Notes: a model not told the origin generated them from the letters alone. Numbered from the stretch's first letter, positions 16,777-25,438 are shown. The stretch: DNA of 64,000 bases from JABMQB01 sp963677475 (GCA_963677475.2 CAXXQD010000022.1:310001-374000); one strand, 5' to 3'. A program made the numbers and translations.

Positions 16777-17713
16777 TTTTTTTTCGTAGGTTGATTGCTT
16801 GTCCAACATGAACCGGTTCCCCATATTTTAACCGGTTCCTTTTATAAAGCGGCCGCATTTTAATGCCATACATTTGCGATATCATGTGCATCGATTCGCC
16901 TTCCTGAATGGTGTGCGACTTATAATATTTCTTTGTTTTTAGCTTTTTAGGCTGTAAATATAAAATTTCATTTGCTTTGGGTTGATACCCTTTGGGATAG
17001 TCGTTAAATGCATAGATTTCCCAGTCTTTCATTCCAAATTCCTGGGCAATTGCTTCAAACGAATCCCCTTCCCTAACTACAATTGAGCGTAAGCCGTTTC
17101 TGTTTTCTACTTTCCGTTTTTGATACGGATTGATCAGAAACCCGGATCCGTTATCCGATTTTTGCAGGCTTTTTTGTTCAAAGCTGGCAAGCTGGTCAAA
17201 TGCAATCTTTTTGTCCAGTTTATATAGTTCATTCGCTTCAATAATTGCAATGAGTCGTTTGTCGTAATTGTGGGCGGTTGCATAACCTGCTTTTTTTAAT
17301 CCTTTTGCCCATTTTTTATAATCGGTGATTTTATAAGTAAACAAAATCCCATACCTGAAATTATTCCGTAGAAAATTGCTGTGGTCAATGTATGAGTCTT
17401 CCACCCGGTCATATTTTCTGAAACACTCATCTTCTTCATCATCGTCAAAAAAGACTTTTGGACCGCTCCAGTTCGATTTGCATTTTATCCCGAAATGGTT
17501 GTTCGATTTTTTGGCTAATGTACTATTGCCATCACCTGATTCGAGGCAAGCCTGTGCCATTGTGATACTTGCAGGAACCCCGCTCCTGACCATTTCTTTT
17601 ATCGCAAGGTTTTGGTATTTTAAGATATATTCTTTGCGACTAAGTTTTTGTGCATATATCAAACTTGTTGAAAACGATAAGATAATTAAAAGTAGAACCG
17701 ATCGAATAGTCAT
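16757..17713 (-). CDS. Secreted GH73 N-acetylglucosaminidase with two LysM domains
   Basis: 318 residues. A signal peptide ends at IYAQ (residue 22). A glucosaminidase domain (about 30-165) has the ITMAQACLESGDGNSTLAKK motif with the catalytic Glu, then NNHFGIKC and the GYATAHNYDKRLIAII ending of GH73 enzymes. A first LysM (about 210-255: IVVREGDSFEAIAQEFGM) and a second (about 265-310: HTIQEGESMHMISQMYGIKM) bind peptidoglycan. It would cut the glycan strand in the periplasm or at the cell surface, in wall turnover or division. It runs toward the ECF sigma pair and ends inside it by 20 bases; it is divergent from cdd. Confidence 0.9.
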   Translation of the reverse strand: MTIRSVLLLIILSFSTSLIYAQKLSRKEYILKYQNLAIKEMVRSGVPASITMAQACLESGDGNSTLAKKSNNHFGIKCKSNWSGPKVFFDDDEEDECFRKYDRVEDSYIDHSNFLRNNFRYGILFTYKITDYKKWAKGLKKAGYATAHNYDKRLIAIIEANELYKLDKKIAFDQLASFEQKSLQKSDNGSGFLINPYQKRKVENRNGLRSIVVREGDSFEAIAQEFGMKDWEIYAFNDYPKGYQPKANEILYLQPKKLKTKKYYKSHTIQEGESMHMISQMYGIKMRPLYKRNRLKYGEPVHVGQAINLRKKIKKPAL

Positions 17714-17768
17714 ATTTTTTGTACTCTGAAAAATTTAGCTAAATATAATTTTCTTTATTGAAAAATTG

Positions 17769-17776
17769 TACATTTG
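17769..17776 (+). promoter_or_regulatory. -7 box of cdd
   Basis: TACATTTG matches TANNTTTG exactly and lies 16 bases before the cdd ATG, implying a leader of about 10 bases. No good -33 element is present at the expected distance. Confidence 0.5.
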
Positions 17777-17792
17777 AGTAAAATACCTGGTT

Positions 17793-18275
17793 ATGCGAAC
17801 GAAAGAGCTACAGATTTTCGTATATGAATACGCCAATATATCTGAACTTCCGGAAGAAGACCGGGATTTGGTTTTAAAAGCCCGGGAAGCATCGAAAGAC
17901 GCCTATTCGCCTTACTCTCATTTTAATGTTGGTGCTGCGGTTTTGCTCGCGAATGGGGAGATCATTGTTGGCAACAATCAGGAGAATGCCGCTTTTCCAT
18001 CGGGTTTGTGTGCCGAGCGGGTTGCCATGTTTTATGCCAATGCAAGTTTTCCCGATAGTCCGCTTAAAGTAATTGCAATTTCTGCGACAAACAAAAATGG
18101 ATTGATGGAATATCCCGCTGCGCCTTGTGGTGCATGTCGGCAATCACTTGCCGAAAATGAGATCCGCTTTAAAAAACCTATCCGTATTATATTGGATGGT
18201 AAAAAGAAGATTCAGGTTCTTCAGGGCATTGAAAGCCTTTTGCCTTTTGTTTTTAAACCCGATTCGTTTTTGTAA
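17793..18275 (+). CDS. cdd: Cytidine deaminase
   Basis: 160 residues. It has the homotetrameric-type zinc site: PSGLCAERVA (catalytic Glu next to a zinc Cys) and PCGACRQSL with the other two cysteines. The substrate region AYSPYSHFNVGAA and NNQENAAFPSG is typical. The enzyme hydrolyses cytidine and deoxycytidine to uridine and deoxyuridine in pyrimidine salvage. The gene ends 4 bases from the convergent pseudouridine synthase gene. An N-terminal 25-residue extension (ELQIFVYEYANISELPEED) is usual for Bacteroidota members. Confidence 0.95.
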   Translation: MRTKELQIFVYEYANISELPEEDRDLVLKAREASKDAYSPYSHFNVGAAVLLANGEIIVGNNQENAAFPSGLCAERVAMFYANASFPDSPLKVIAISATNKNGLMEYPAAPCGACRQSLAENEIRFKKPIRIILDGKKKIQVLQGIESLLPFVFKPDSFL

Positions 18276-18279
18276 TTGA

Positions 18280-18969
18280 CTATTCTTTTATTTCAAGTGC
18301 CCCTAAAAATGCATCCCAAACATTGTCTTTTGGTGGAGGGGCAACAATTTTGACCGCCTCTTTTTTAACCGGATGTATAAACTCAAGGCTTCTTGCGTGT
18401 AAACTTATCCCCCCATCTTTATTTGAACGCGGGAACCCATATTTTAAATCACCTTTAATATATACTTTCAGTTGACGAAGCTGTACCCTTATTTGGTGAT
18501 GCCTCCCGGTGTTTAAAAGTATCTCTAGCAGGTGAAAATGATTAATACTGGCAATGTGTTTGTACGAAAGACTGGCATATTTAGCGCCTTCCCTTGGCTC
18601 GGCATAAGCATAACTTCTGTTTTTTTCCTGGTTTTTTACCAGGTAATGTTCCAAAGTTCCTTCTGTTTCGGGAGGCAATTTATCAACCACTGCCCAATAG
18701 GTTTTTTTTACAACTCCTTTTTCCTGAAAGAGCTGATTTAAACGGGGCAGAACCTTGCTTGTTTTCGCCAATAGAAGCACTCCGCTGGTAGGTCGGTCAA
18801 GCCTGTGCGGTAATCCCAGAAAAACGTTTCCCGGCTTGTTGTATTTTTCTTTAAGGTAAGCTTTTACTTTTTCAGTAATTGGCTCATCTCCCGATTTGTC
18901 GCCCTGTACAATATCGCCACACGATTTGTTTATTGCAATAACATGGTTGTCTTCATAAAGAACTTCCAT
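18280..18969 (-). CDS. RluA-family pseudouridine synthase
   Basis: 229 residues, a short member without an S4 domain. The catalytic motif is GLPHRLDRPTSGVLLLAKTS (Asp58 in HRLDRPTSG). GRHHQIRVQLRQL and YGFPRSNKDGGISLHARSL follow as expected. These enzymes isomerise uridine to pseudouridine in rRNA or tRNA, but the target site cannot be told from the sequence. It is convergent with cdd and about 30 bases from a truncated four-helix gene upstream. Confidence 0.92.
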   Translation of the reverse strand: MEVLYEDNHVIAINKSCGDIVQGDKSGDEPITEKVKAYLKEKYNKPGNVFLGLPHRLDRPTSGVLLLAKTSKVLPRLNQLFQEKGVVKKTYWAVVDKLPPETEGTLEHYLVKNQEKNRSYAYAEPREGAKYASLSYKHIASINHFHLLEILLNTGRHHQIRVQLRQLKVYIKGDLKYGFPRSNKDGGISLHARSLEFIHPVKKEAVKIVAPPPKDNVWDAFLGALEIKE

Positions 18970-18999
18970 AATTGTTTATTAGATATTGGTAATTGGAAA

Positions 19000-19257
19000 T
19001 TAGAAACTATTTGATTTGCCTTCCGAATTTAAAGAATAAGCTGTGGAAGGATCATTTATTTCATTTCTACCAATTGCATTAATATATTTGTTCAACATTT
19101 TAGCGGTTATAGTAATTTGTTCAGAAAAGAATAAAAACTTTTTCTCCGGGATAAGGCCTCTGTTTTTTGAAAAATCATCCCATTGTTTAATATCATTCCA
19201 ACATTCTTCCGCAATGCCCATCGATAAATTATAAACTTTTAATTCTTCTAATTTCAT
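19000..19257 (-). pseudogene. Four-helix-bundle (23S rRNA IVS-type) protein with an internal deletion
   Basis: Taking the ATG at 19257 gives 85 residues. The start (MKLEELKVYNLSMGIAEECWN) and the end (GLIPEKKFLFFSEQITITAKMLNKYINAIG) match the two ends of the TIGR02436/S23 four-helix-bundle family. The middle part, normally a long stretch with A-x-SI-xx-N-xxEG and a Y-x-R motif, is absent, the two halves joining near FSKNRG. The likely cause is an in-frame deletion of roughly 40-50 residues, leaving two or three helices. It is probably not functional, though a small product could still be made. The flanks (18970-18999, 19260-19360) carry short AATTGG/CCAAT-type repeats often seen around this family. 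Confidence 0.55.
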
Positions 19258-19370
19258 ATTATGGGAGTATTCAAATTGAGTGTATATAAATGAAAAATTT
19301 TCAGTCACCAATAACTAATCCCGAATGACAAGTTCCCAATGACTTATTACTATATGACCAATTCCTGATT

Positions 19371-20186
19371 TTAGTACTGTTCTTTTTCGCTTGGGAAATC
19401 CTCTGATTTAACGTCCTCAATATATGTTCCGACAGCACCTTTAATTTCAGCGGCAAGGTTATGGTACCGTCTTAAAAAGCGTGGCGAAAATTCCTGTGTT
19501 ATGCCCAACATGTCGTGAATAACCAGGACCTGCCCGTCAACTCCACCGCCTGCTCCGATACCTATAATTGGTATTTTTAATTCAGAGGAAACTTTTTCTC
19601 CAAGTGCAGCCGGAATTTTTTCCAGTACAATCCCGAAACAACCTGCCTCCTCCAAAATATGCGCGTCGCTAATTAATTTTTCCGCTTCTGCTTCTTTTTT
19701 TGCCCTAACTGTGTAGGTCCCAAATTTATGGATGGACTGCGGCATTAATCCTAGGTGCCCCATTACAGGAATTCCGGCAGAAAGAATCCGGTTTACCGAT
19801 TCAATAATTTCTGCACCGCCCTCCAGTTTTACTGCATCGGCGGCAGTTTCTTTCATAATACGAATTGCTGAATTTAAGGCTTCCCTTGAATTTCCCTGGT
19901 AAGTTCCAAAAGGCAAGTCAACAACAACAAGTGCCCTTTTTACAGCTTTTACAACCGAAGCGCCATGGTAAATCATTTGGTCAAGTGTGATCGGCAAGGT
20001 GGTTTCGTTGCCCGCCATCACATTGGAAGCTGAGTCGCCAACAAGAATAACGTCTACCCCGGCTTCATCTACTAACTGGGCCATGCTATAATCGTAAGAT
20101 GTTAACATCGCAATTTTTTCTCCCCTGAGTTTCATCTCCGAAAGCCTGTGGGTGGTAACTTTTCGTATTTCTTTATGAACTGACAT
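19371..20186 (-). CDS. panB: 3-methyl-2-oxobutanoate hydroxymethyltransferase
   Basis: 271 residues, normal PanB length. It carries MLTSYDYSMAQLVDEAGVD, ILVGDSASNVMAG (magnesium Asp), VVVDLPFGTYQG, KLEGG (Glu/Lys site), MGHLGLMPQS and DGQVLVIHDMLGI. The enzyme adds a hydroxymethyl group from methylene-tetrahydrofolate to 2-oxoisovalerate, giving ketopantoate for pantothenate and CoA. panC and panD are not in the window. It seems to be transcribed alone from a minus-strand promoter (20212-20241). Confidence 0.96.
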   Translation of the reverse strand: MSVHKEIRKVTTHRLSEMKLRGEKIAMLTSYDYSMAQLVDEAGVDVILVGDSASNVMAGNETTLPITLDQMIYHGASVVKAVKRALVVVDLPFGTYQGNSREALNSAIRIMKETAADAVKLEGGAEIIESVNRILSAGIPVMGHLGLMPQSIHKFGTYTVRAKKEAEAEKLISDAHILEEAGCFGIVLEKIPAALGEKVSSELKIPIIGIGAGGGVDGQVLVIHDMLGITQEFSPRFLRRYHNLAAEIKGAVGTYIEDVKSEDFPSEKEQY

Positions 20187-20211
20187 ATCTATTTTTATTC
20201 AGATTGAACTA

Positions 20212-20241
20212 CAAAAGTAAAAAAATGTTCAGATAATCGAA
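20212..20241 (-). promoter_or_regulatory. Promoter of panB
   Basis: On the minus strand TTCG (20241-20238), 18 bases, then TACTTTTG (20219-20212) fit the Bacteroidota consensus with one change at -33. Transcription would start about 20 bases before the ATG at 20186. Confidence 0.5.
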
Positions 20242-20348
20242 TATTAACGAACATTGCCTTTTGGTGGATTCATAAGCCCCGGTATGGTTCTTGGCATTAT
20301 TTTTGTTATGTTAACCAGAATTAAAAACACACTTAAATAACCACAAAC

Positions 20349-21701
20349 ATGAGGACTTTTTTACCTTCCATTTTAGTATTATTATTAATTTTTAATTGCA
20401 GAGTCAATGCTCAGGATTTTGATCTCTCAAAGTATAGACTTCCTGAAATCAAAAGGCATCAACTCTATTTTAACTTTAGTTCGAATGGTAACTCTGATAT
20501 AACTAAGGAGGAAGTATTTTCAAATCAAAATATCGATAAATACAAGATGCAGGGCTTAAACCTAAATGGCGTTTATTCATTTTATAAGAATACTGCAAAA
20601 ACTCAATCGAATCTTTTTGCACTTCCACAGGTAAGTTATTCTTATAATAAGGTTGAAGAGAATGATCAATTAGAAAGTTATGATTCCGATTTCAGGAGCT
20701 CGCTTAATTTTAATTATGATTACAAATCCTTCTTTAATGCTCAGAACTGGTTCCTATCTGTAATCCCAAATGTATATTTTATTAATTCGAAAAATGGAAA
20801 CCTTAATGCAAATAAAGATAAGATATACGACCATCACAATACCACAAATTTAAGATTGGGGGTAGGTATTGGAAAAGGGAGAATTGAACAGGTTCAGGAC
20901 TATCGACAGGCAATTCTGCTTATTAGCGAACTACAAAAAAAAGGATTGATAAGTTCTTTTATTGACGAAGAAACGATAATTAATCTTGCAGACAGGATTT
21001 CAGTACTAAAAAATAAGAGATTTTTTGATTCAAGAAAAAAATACCAGTATGAACTCACAGAAGTTCATCAGTTTTTAACGGATAATAAGCTTCTTAAGGA
21101 TGCAACTATCTCTTATTACGTGACTTTGGAAGATATGTGGAAATACGGAGATTTACAGGTTCGAGAAAGTGGAGATCAATGGTTCTTAAACTTAGCGCCT
21201 GAATTCAGACATGTTAAAAAAGATCTCGCAAGCGAGGCGAATGATTTAAAAACCAATATAAATAGGTACTACTTAAATACCGGGTATAAATCTAAGAAGC
21301 CAATATCTGTAAAGTGGCAGAGGGATTATATAATTTCACTCAATAGTTCTTATATGAAAAGGAAGGATATTCCAAATAATATTGGGAAAAAAGAATATCT
21401 AGTTTCTTCAATAAATGGAAATTATTTTTTAGGATATTATCCTAACACCAGAACTTATGTACTCATAAATGCATTAAATATAATTCAACAAAGCAATTAC
21501 GAATTCACATTTAGAGATAACAGGTTTGATTTATTAGGCAATATTTGTATAAACGCATATTATTATTTATCGGAACGCCTAAGAGCTAATGGTAGAGTTG
21601 AATTTAATTATGCATACAACAACTTCACAAAAAAGGACGAAGGCAGAATTTGGGATTCCAGATTTACGTATTGGGCTAATATCTCATACGCCATTTTCTA
21701 A
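20349..21701 (+). CDS. Secreted or outer-membrane protein of unknown function
   Basis: 450 residues. A signal peptide ends near VNAQD (residue 22). The rest has many alternating polar/aromatic strands (HQLYFNFSSNGNSD, LNFNYDYKSFFNAQNWFLSV, SLNSSYMKRKD, ERLRANGRVEFNYAYNN) and ends in a strand with a terminal phenylalanine (YWANISYAIF), as in outer-membrane beta-barrels. A central helical part (about 185-260) breaks the pattern. I do not recognise a family. The gene stands alone between panB and dnaK, is more AT-rich than its neighbours by eye, and uses many short non-optimal codons, so it may be a lineage-specific or acquired gene. Confidence 0.7.
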   Translation: MRTFLPSILVLLLIFNCRVNAQDFDLSKYRLPEIKRHQLYFNFSSNGNSDITKEEVFSNQNIDKYKMQGLNLNGVYSFYKNTAKTQSNLFALPQVSYSYNKVEENDQLESYDSDFRSSLNFNYDYKSFFNAQNWFLSVIPNVYFINSKNGNLNANKDKIYDHHNTTNLRLGVGIGKGRIEQVQDYRQAILLISELQKKGLISSFIDEETIINLADRISVLKNKRFFDSRKKYQYELTEVHQFLTDNKLLKDATISYYVTLEDMWKYGDLQVRESGDQWFLNLAPEFRHVKKDLASEANDLKTNINRYYLNTGYKSKKPISVKWQRDYIISLNSSYMKRKDIPNNIGKKEYLVSSINGNYFLGYYPNTRTYVLINALNIIQQSNYEFTFRDNRFDLLGNICINAYYYLSERLRANGRVEFNYAYNNFTKKDEGRIWDSRFTYWANISYAIF

Positions 21702-21853
21702 TTTGAATAATATCGGATACTAAATTCAATTGAAGTAAACTCTAGCACTTTTTTTTGAGTATTTCTGTCGTTTTGTCACCAGTTTTGTCATTTGGTTTCC
21801 GGCAAAAAAAAGAAATCGTGTCATTATTTCGTTCACTTGTCCGCTTTTTCCCA

Positions 21854-21869
21854 TGGCATAGTGATTGCT
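21854..21869 (+). promoter_or_regulatory. Sigma-54-type -24/-12 promoter upstream of dnaK
   Basis: TGGCATAGTGATTGCT fits TGGCAC-N5-TTGCW with GG and GC at the correct 12-base spacing. The implied transcription start is near 21880, about 38 bases before the dnaK ATG. No RpoN activator gene is in the window and no enhancer site was identified. The match is visible directly; use in the cell is inferred. Confidence 0.55.
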
Positions 21870-21917
21870 AATTGCTATTTCGTGAAAAATAAAATAGTAT
21901 ATAAAAAATAGTATAAA

Positions 21918-23837
21918 ATGGGAAAAATTATTGGTATTGACTTAGGAACAACAAATTCATGCGTTTCGGTAATGGAAGGAAACGAGCCTGTTGTAATTCC
22001 TAACAGCGAAGGAAAAAGGACTACACCATCAATTGTGGCATTTGTAGAAAATGGCGAGCGTAAAGTTGGCGACCCTGCTAAACGTCAGGCTATTACAAAT
22101 CCTACAAAAACAATATCTTCAATTAAACGATTCATGGGAGAAACCTTTGATCGTTGCACAAAAGAAGTAGGCAGGGTACCGTATAAAGTAGTAAAAGGCG
22201 ATAATAACACACCTCGTGTTTTAATCGATGACCGTAAATATTCACCACAGGAAATTTCGGCAATGGTCCTTCAAAAAATGAAGAAAACAGCAGAGGATTA
22301 TCTTGGGCAAGAAGTAACCGAGGCAGTAATTACCGTACCGGCATATTTTAGCGATGCACAACGCCAGGCTACTAAAGAAGCTGGTGAAGTGGCTGGTTTG
22401 ACAGTACGAAGGATAATTAATGAACCAACAGCGGCATCATTGGCTTATGGCCTTGATAAAATGGACAGGGACATGAAAATTGCAGTCTTTGACCTTGGCG
22501 GTGGTACTTTTGATATTTCTGTGCTTGAGCTTGGCGATGGTGTATTCGAGGTTAAAGCTACCGATGGTGATACACACCTTGGTGGTGATGATTTCGATCA
22601 GGTGATTATTGATTGGTTGGCTGATGAGTTCCAAAAAGATGAAGGTTTGGATTTAAGAAAAGACCCAATGGCCCTTCAACGTTTGAAAGAAGCTGCTGAA
22701 AAATCAAAAATTGAACTTTCAAGTTCAACTCAGACTGAAATTAACTTGCCATACATTATGCCGGTTGATGGTGTGCCAAAACACCTGGTTAAAACTTTAA
22801 CCAGAGCAAAATTTGAGCAGCTAGCCGATACCTTAATCCAGGCAACTTTAGAGCCATGTAAAAAAGCTTTGAAAAATGCAGGGCTAACACCATCTGATAT
22901 TGATGAAGTTATTTTAGTTGGTGGTTCAACAAGAATTCCTGCAATACAGGAAATTGTTAAAGGATTCTTCGGAAAAGCACCTTCAAAAGGTGTGAACCCG
23001 GATGAGGTTGTTGCCATTGGGGCTGCAATTCAAGGTGGTGTGTTAACTGGAGAAGTTAAAGATGTATTGCTGCTGGATGTTACTCCGCTTTCATTGGGGA
23101 TTGAAACCATGGGTGGCGTTATGACCAAGCTAATTGAGGCAAACACAACTATTCCGACCAAAAAAGCGGAAACATTTACCACTGCTGCTGATAACCAACC
23201 TTCTGTTGAAATTCATGTGTTGCAGGGAGAGCGCCCAATGGCAAATGGTAATAAAACTATTGGTAGGTTCCACCTGGACGGTATTCCACCATCACCAAGA
23301 GGAATACCTCAAATTGAAGTTTCGTTTGATATTGATGCAAATGGTATCCTTCATGTTGCGGCAAAAGATAAAGCAACCGGAAAAACACAATCGATCCGAA
23401 TTGAAGCATCTTCTGGTTTGAGTGACGATGAAATTAAAAGGATGAAAGAAGAAGCAGAAGCAAATGCTGATTCCGATAAAAAAGCCAAAGAAAAAGTAGA
23501 TAAAATTAACCAAGCTGATAGTCTGATTTTCCAAACAGAGAAACAGTTGAAAGAGTTTGGTGATAAAATTCCAGCCGATAAGAAAAAGCCTATTGAAGAA
23601 GCATTGGCAAAATTGAAGGAGGCGCACAAAAGCCAGGATTTAGATGCTATTGATTCAGCAATGAATGAATTGAATACAGTATTCCAGGCAGCATCTCAGG
23701 AAATGTACAATGCTCAACAAGCACAAGGTGGTGCACAGGCAGGCGATCCAACTGCGGGAGCACAGCAAGAACCAACTAACGGACAACCAACCGAAGATGG
23801 TGAAGTGACCGATGTGGATTTTGAAGAGGTTAAATAG
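21918..23837 (+). CDS. dnaK: Molecular chaperone DnaK (Hsp70)
   Basis: 639 residues, full length. ATPase domain: IIGIDLGTTNSCVS at the start, INEPTAASLAYG, AVFDLGGGTFDISVL and VGGSTRIPAIQ. The linker DVLLLDVTPLSLGIETMGG follows and the substrate domain ends in a Q/G-rich tail with the conserved GEVTDVDFEEVK. It folds and refolds proteins with DnaJ and GrpE, neither of which lies in this window. Transcribed alone: sigma-54-like promoter upstream, terminator at 23865-23902. No CIRCE element (HrcA operator) is seen in the leader, so heat-shock control must be different. Confidence 0.98.
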   Translation: MGKIIGIDLGTTNSCVSVMEGNEPVVIPNSEGKRTTPSIVAFVENGERKVGDPAKRQAITNPTKTISSIKRFMGETFDRCTKEVGRVPYKVVKGDNNTPRVLIDDRKYSPQEISAMVLQKMKKTAEDYLGQEVTEAVITVPAYFSDAQRQATKEAGEVAGLTVRRIINEPTAASLAYGLDKMDRDMKIAVFDLGGGTFDISVLELGDGVFEVKATDGDTHLGGDDFDQVIIDWLADEFQKDEGLDLRKDPMALQRLKEAAEKSKIELSSSTQTEINLPYIMPVDGVPKHLVKTLTRAKFEQLADTLIQATLEPCKKALKNAGLTPSDIDEVILVGGSTRIPAIQEIVKGFFGKAPSKGVNPDEVVAIGAAIQGGVLTGEVKDVLLLDVTPLSLGIETMGGVMTKLIEANTTIPTKKAETFTTAADNQPSVEIHVLQGERPMANGNKTIGRFHLDGIPPSPRGIPQIEVSFDIDANGILHVAAKDKATGKTQSIRIEASSGLSDDEIKRMKEEAEANADSDKKAKEKVDKINQADSLIFQTEKQLKEFGDKIPADKKKPIEEALAKLKEAHKSQDLDAIDSAMNELNTVFQAASQEMYNAQQAQGGAQAGDPTAGAQQEPTNGQPTEDGEVTDVDFEEVK

Positions 23838-23864
23838 CAACAAGCATATACTTAGTTGAGCCTG

Positions 23865-23902
23865 TAAGCCCTTCCTGAAGTTAAAAGGAAGGGCTTATTT
23901 TA
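23865..23902. terminator. Terminator after dnaK, shared with oxyR
   Basis: TAAGCCCTTCC (23865-23875) pairs with GGAAGGGCTTA (23887-23897) around an 11-base loop, followed by a T-rich tail. It lies between convergent dnaK and oxyR, the stop of oxyR being at its right edge, so it may serve both. Confidence 0.8.
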
Positions 23903-24850
23903 TGCCTTAATTTCACTGCTCATAATGAGTCCTTTGTTTGGCTTAGATTGCATTCTTTTAGGAATGTGGTCGAGTGCAACCGAAATAAATGCATCCACCA
24001 GTCTTTTTTTAGTGTATTGGCGCGACAAGGCAATGCTAATTTCCCGGTATGGCGCCTCCCCTTCAATTTCTTTCACAAAGTCTTCATACTCCACCGGAAT
24101 TTCAATGGTTGCCAGTTCGGGAATAAAAGTCATCCCGCTTTTCGATTCAACAACCCTACGCAAGGATTCAATAGAATTGGAGCGGTATGTAAATGCTTGT
24201 CCGGAATAGAGGTTATTGGCAAGTTGACAAATTGAATTAACCTGGTTCTGAAAACAATTGCCTTCCTGCAAATACCACAAATCATTGGTGTTAATGATCG
24301 AAATGTCAATTTTATTACGTTCACAAAGCGGATGTTTTTCTGACACATAAAGAAAAAAACGTTCGTAAAATAAAGCTTGAAATACAATATTTTTTGTTTC
24401 AACCGGAGTTGCCAAAATACCTGCATCAATTTCCCCGGTCTTCAGTTTATCGATGATTTGTTCCGTTAAGATTTCGCGAATGTCGATCACTAAATCCGGG
24501 AATTTACGGTTTAACTCTTCAATGAACAGGGGAATAAAATAAGGGGCTAATGTTGGAATAATCCCGATGGTAAGCCTTCCCTTAATTGATTCTCCTAACT
24601 CTATACTTACATCTTTAAGTTGATCTACCAACTTCAAAATTTCTAAAGCTTTGTCATAAAATATTTTCCCTTCCTCACTAAGTTGCATTGGTTTTCTGCT
24701 TCTGTCTAAAAGCCGATAGCCGATTTCTTCCTCCAGCTTTTGTATTTGAAGGCTTAATGCAGGTTGTGTTATTCGAAGTGTACTTGCTGCTTTGGAAAAA
24801 CTTTTCAGTTTTCCTATTTCTATGAAGTATTGTAACTGACTGAAATTCAT
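23900..24850 (-). CDS. oxyR: LysR-family peroxide sensor OxyR
   Basis: 316 residues from the ATG at 24850; the frame stays open further upstream but only the later start begins with the family pattern MNFSQLQYFIEIGK. Residues 1-60 are the winged helix-turn-helix (FSKAASTLRITQPALSLQIQKLEEEIG). The regulatory domain carries Cys199 and Cys208 (EGNCFQNQVNSIC), the same spacing as the redox pair that forms a disulfide in Escherichia coli OxyR. It would activate peroxide-defence genes. The gene is divergent from dps across 94 bases, so dps is the likely direct target. The presence of both cysteines makes OxyR much likelier than another LysR type. Confidence 0.92.
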   Translation of the reverse strand: MNFSQLQYFIEIGKLKSFSKAASTLRITQPALSLQIQKLEEEIGYRLLDRSRKPMQLSEEGKIFYDKALEILKLVDQLKDVSIELGESIKGRLTIGIIPTLAPYFIPLFIEELNRKFPDLVIDIREILTEQIIDKLKTGEIDAGILATPVETKNIVFQALFYERFFLYVSEKHPLCERNKIDISIINTNDLWYLQEGNCFQNQVNSICQLANNLYSGQAFTYRSNSIESLRRVVESKSGMTFIPELATIEIPVEYEDFVKEIEGEAPYREISIALSRQYTKKRLVDAFISVALDHIPKRMQSKPNKGLIMSSEIKA

Positions 24851-24902
24851 TTTGTATAAGTAAAAATAATAGGGATGTAAAAATAATAAATAAAGCTTAT
24901 GA

Positions 24903-24910
24903 TATATTTG
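24903..24910 (+). promoter_or_regulatory. -7 box of dps
   Basis: TATATTTG matches TANNTTTG, with a start expected about 28 bases before the dps ATG. The -33 position is only AT-rich, as expected if the promoter needs an activator such as the divergent OxyR. I could not mark an OxyR site with confidence in the AT-rich 94 bases. Confidence 0.5.
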
Positions 24911-24944
24911 AATTGTAATAAAACAACAATAAAAAAATAAAATC

Positions 24945-25412
24945 ATGAAAAATTTAAAAGACAACACAAGGAATGCAAATACCGAAGTAATAGGGAAATT
25001 AAATGAATTGTTAGCTGATTATCAAATATTCTATCAAAACTTAAGAGGTTTGCATTGGAATATAAAAGGAATCATGTTTTTCCCGTTACATGAAAAGTTT
25101 GAAGAATTTTATAACGAAGCAGCAACCATTGTCGATGAAATTGCAGAGCGCATTTTAACTGTTGGGGGAGTGCCGCTTCATACTTTCTCGGCTTATTTAA
25201 ATAGTTCGGAAATTAAGCCTGAAGAAAATGTTACCGATGGCCAGGAAGCGCTGAAAGTTGTATTGAACAACAGCACACATATTTTGTCGCAATTGAATGA
25301 AATAAATTCATTGGTAAGTGAATCTGGTGATGAGGGTACTATTGACTTAGTTACAGGCTTAATAAGCAGTACAGAAAAAAGGGTATGGATGCTTAAAGCA
25401 TCATTATCATAA
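24945..25412 (+). CDS. dps: Dps-family ferritin-like DNA-protection protein
   Basis: 155 residues, typical Dps length. The inter-subunit ferroxidase site is visible: His in NLRGLHWNIKG, His/Asp/Glu in HEKFEEFYNEAATIVDEIAERI. The following TVGGVPLHTFSAYL and the C-terminal helix (KRVWMLKASLS) complete the four-helix bundle. It stores iron by oxidising Fe(II) with hydrogen peroxide, protecting DNA. Divergent from oxyR and followed by a clean terminator. The short N-terminus with a few lysines could bind DNA, but is less basic than in E. coli. Confidence 0.95.
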   Translation: MKNLKDNTRNANTEVIGKLNELLADYQIFYQNLRGLHWNIKGIMFFPLHEKFEEFYNEAATIVDEIAERILTVGGVPLHTFSAYLNSSEIKPEENVTDGQEALKVVLNNSTHILSQLNEINSLVSESGDEGTIDLVTGLISSTEKRVWMLKASLS

Positions 25413-25438
25413 CCATCCAAAAAGTAGAAAAAGTTTTT

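Noticed and set aside
20292..20306. Second sigma-54-like string before the orphan barrel gene
   Set aside because: The -12 part reads TTGT instead of TTGC; the GC dinucleotide is nearly invariant, and the same bases also fit a TATTTTTG -7 box.
24851..24967. Longer N-terminus for OxyR
   Set aside because: The extra 39 residues are hydrophobic and overlap dps; the LysR start pattern begins at the ATG on 24850.
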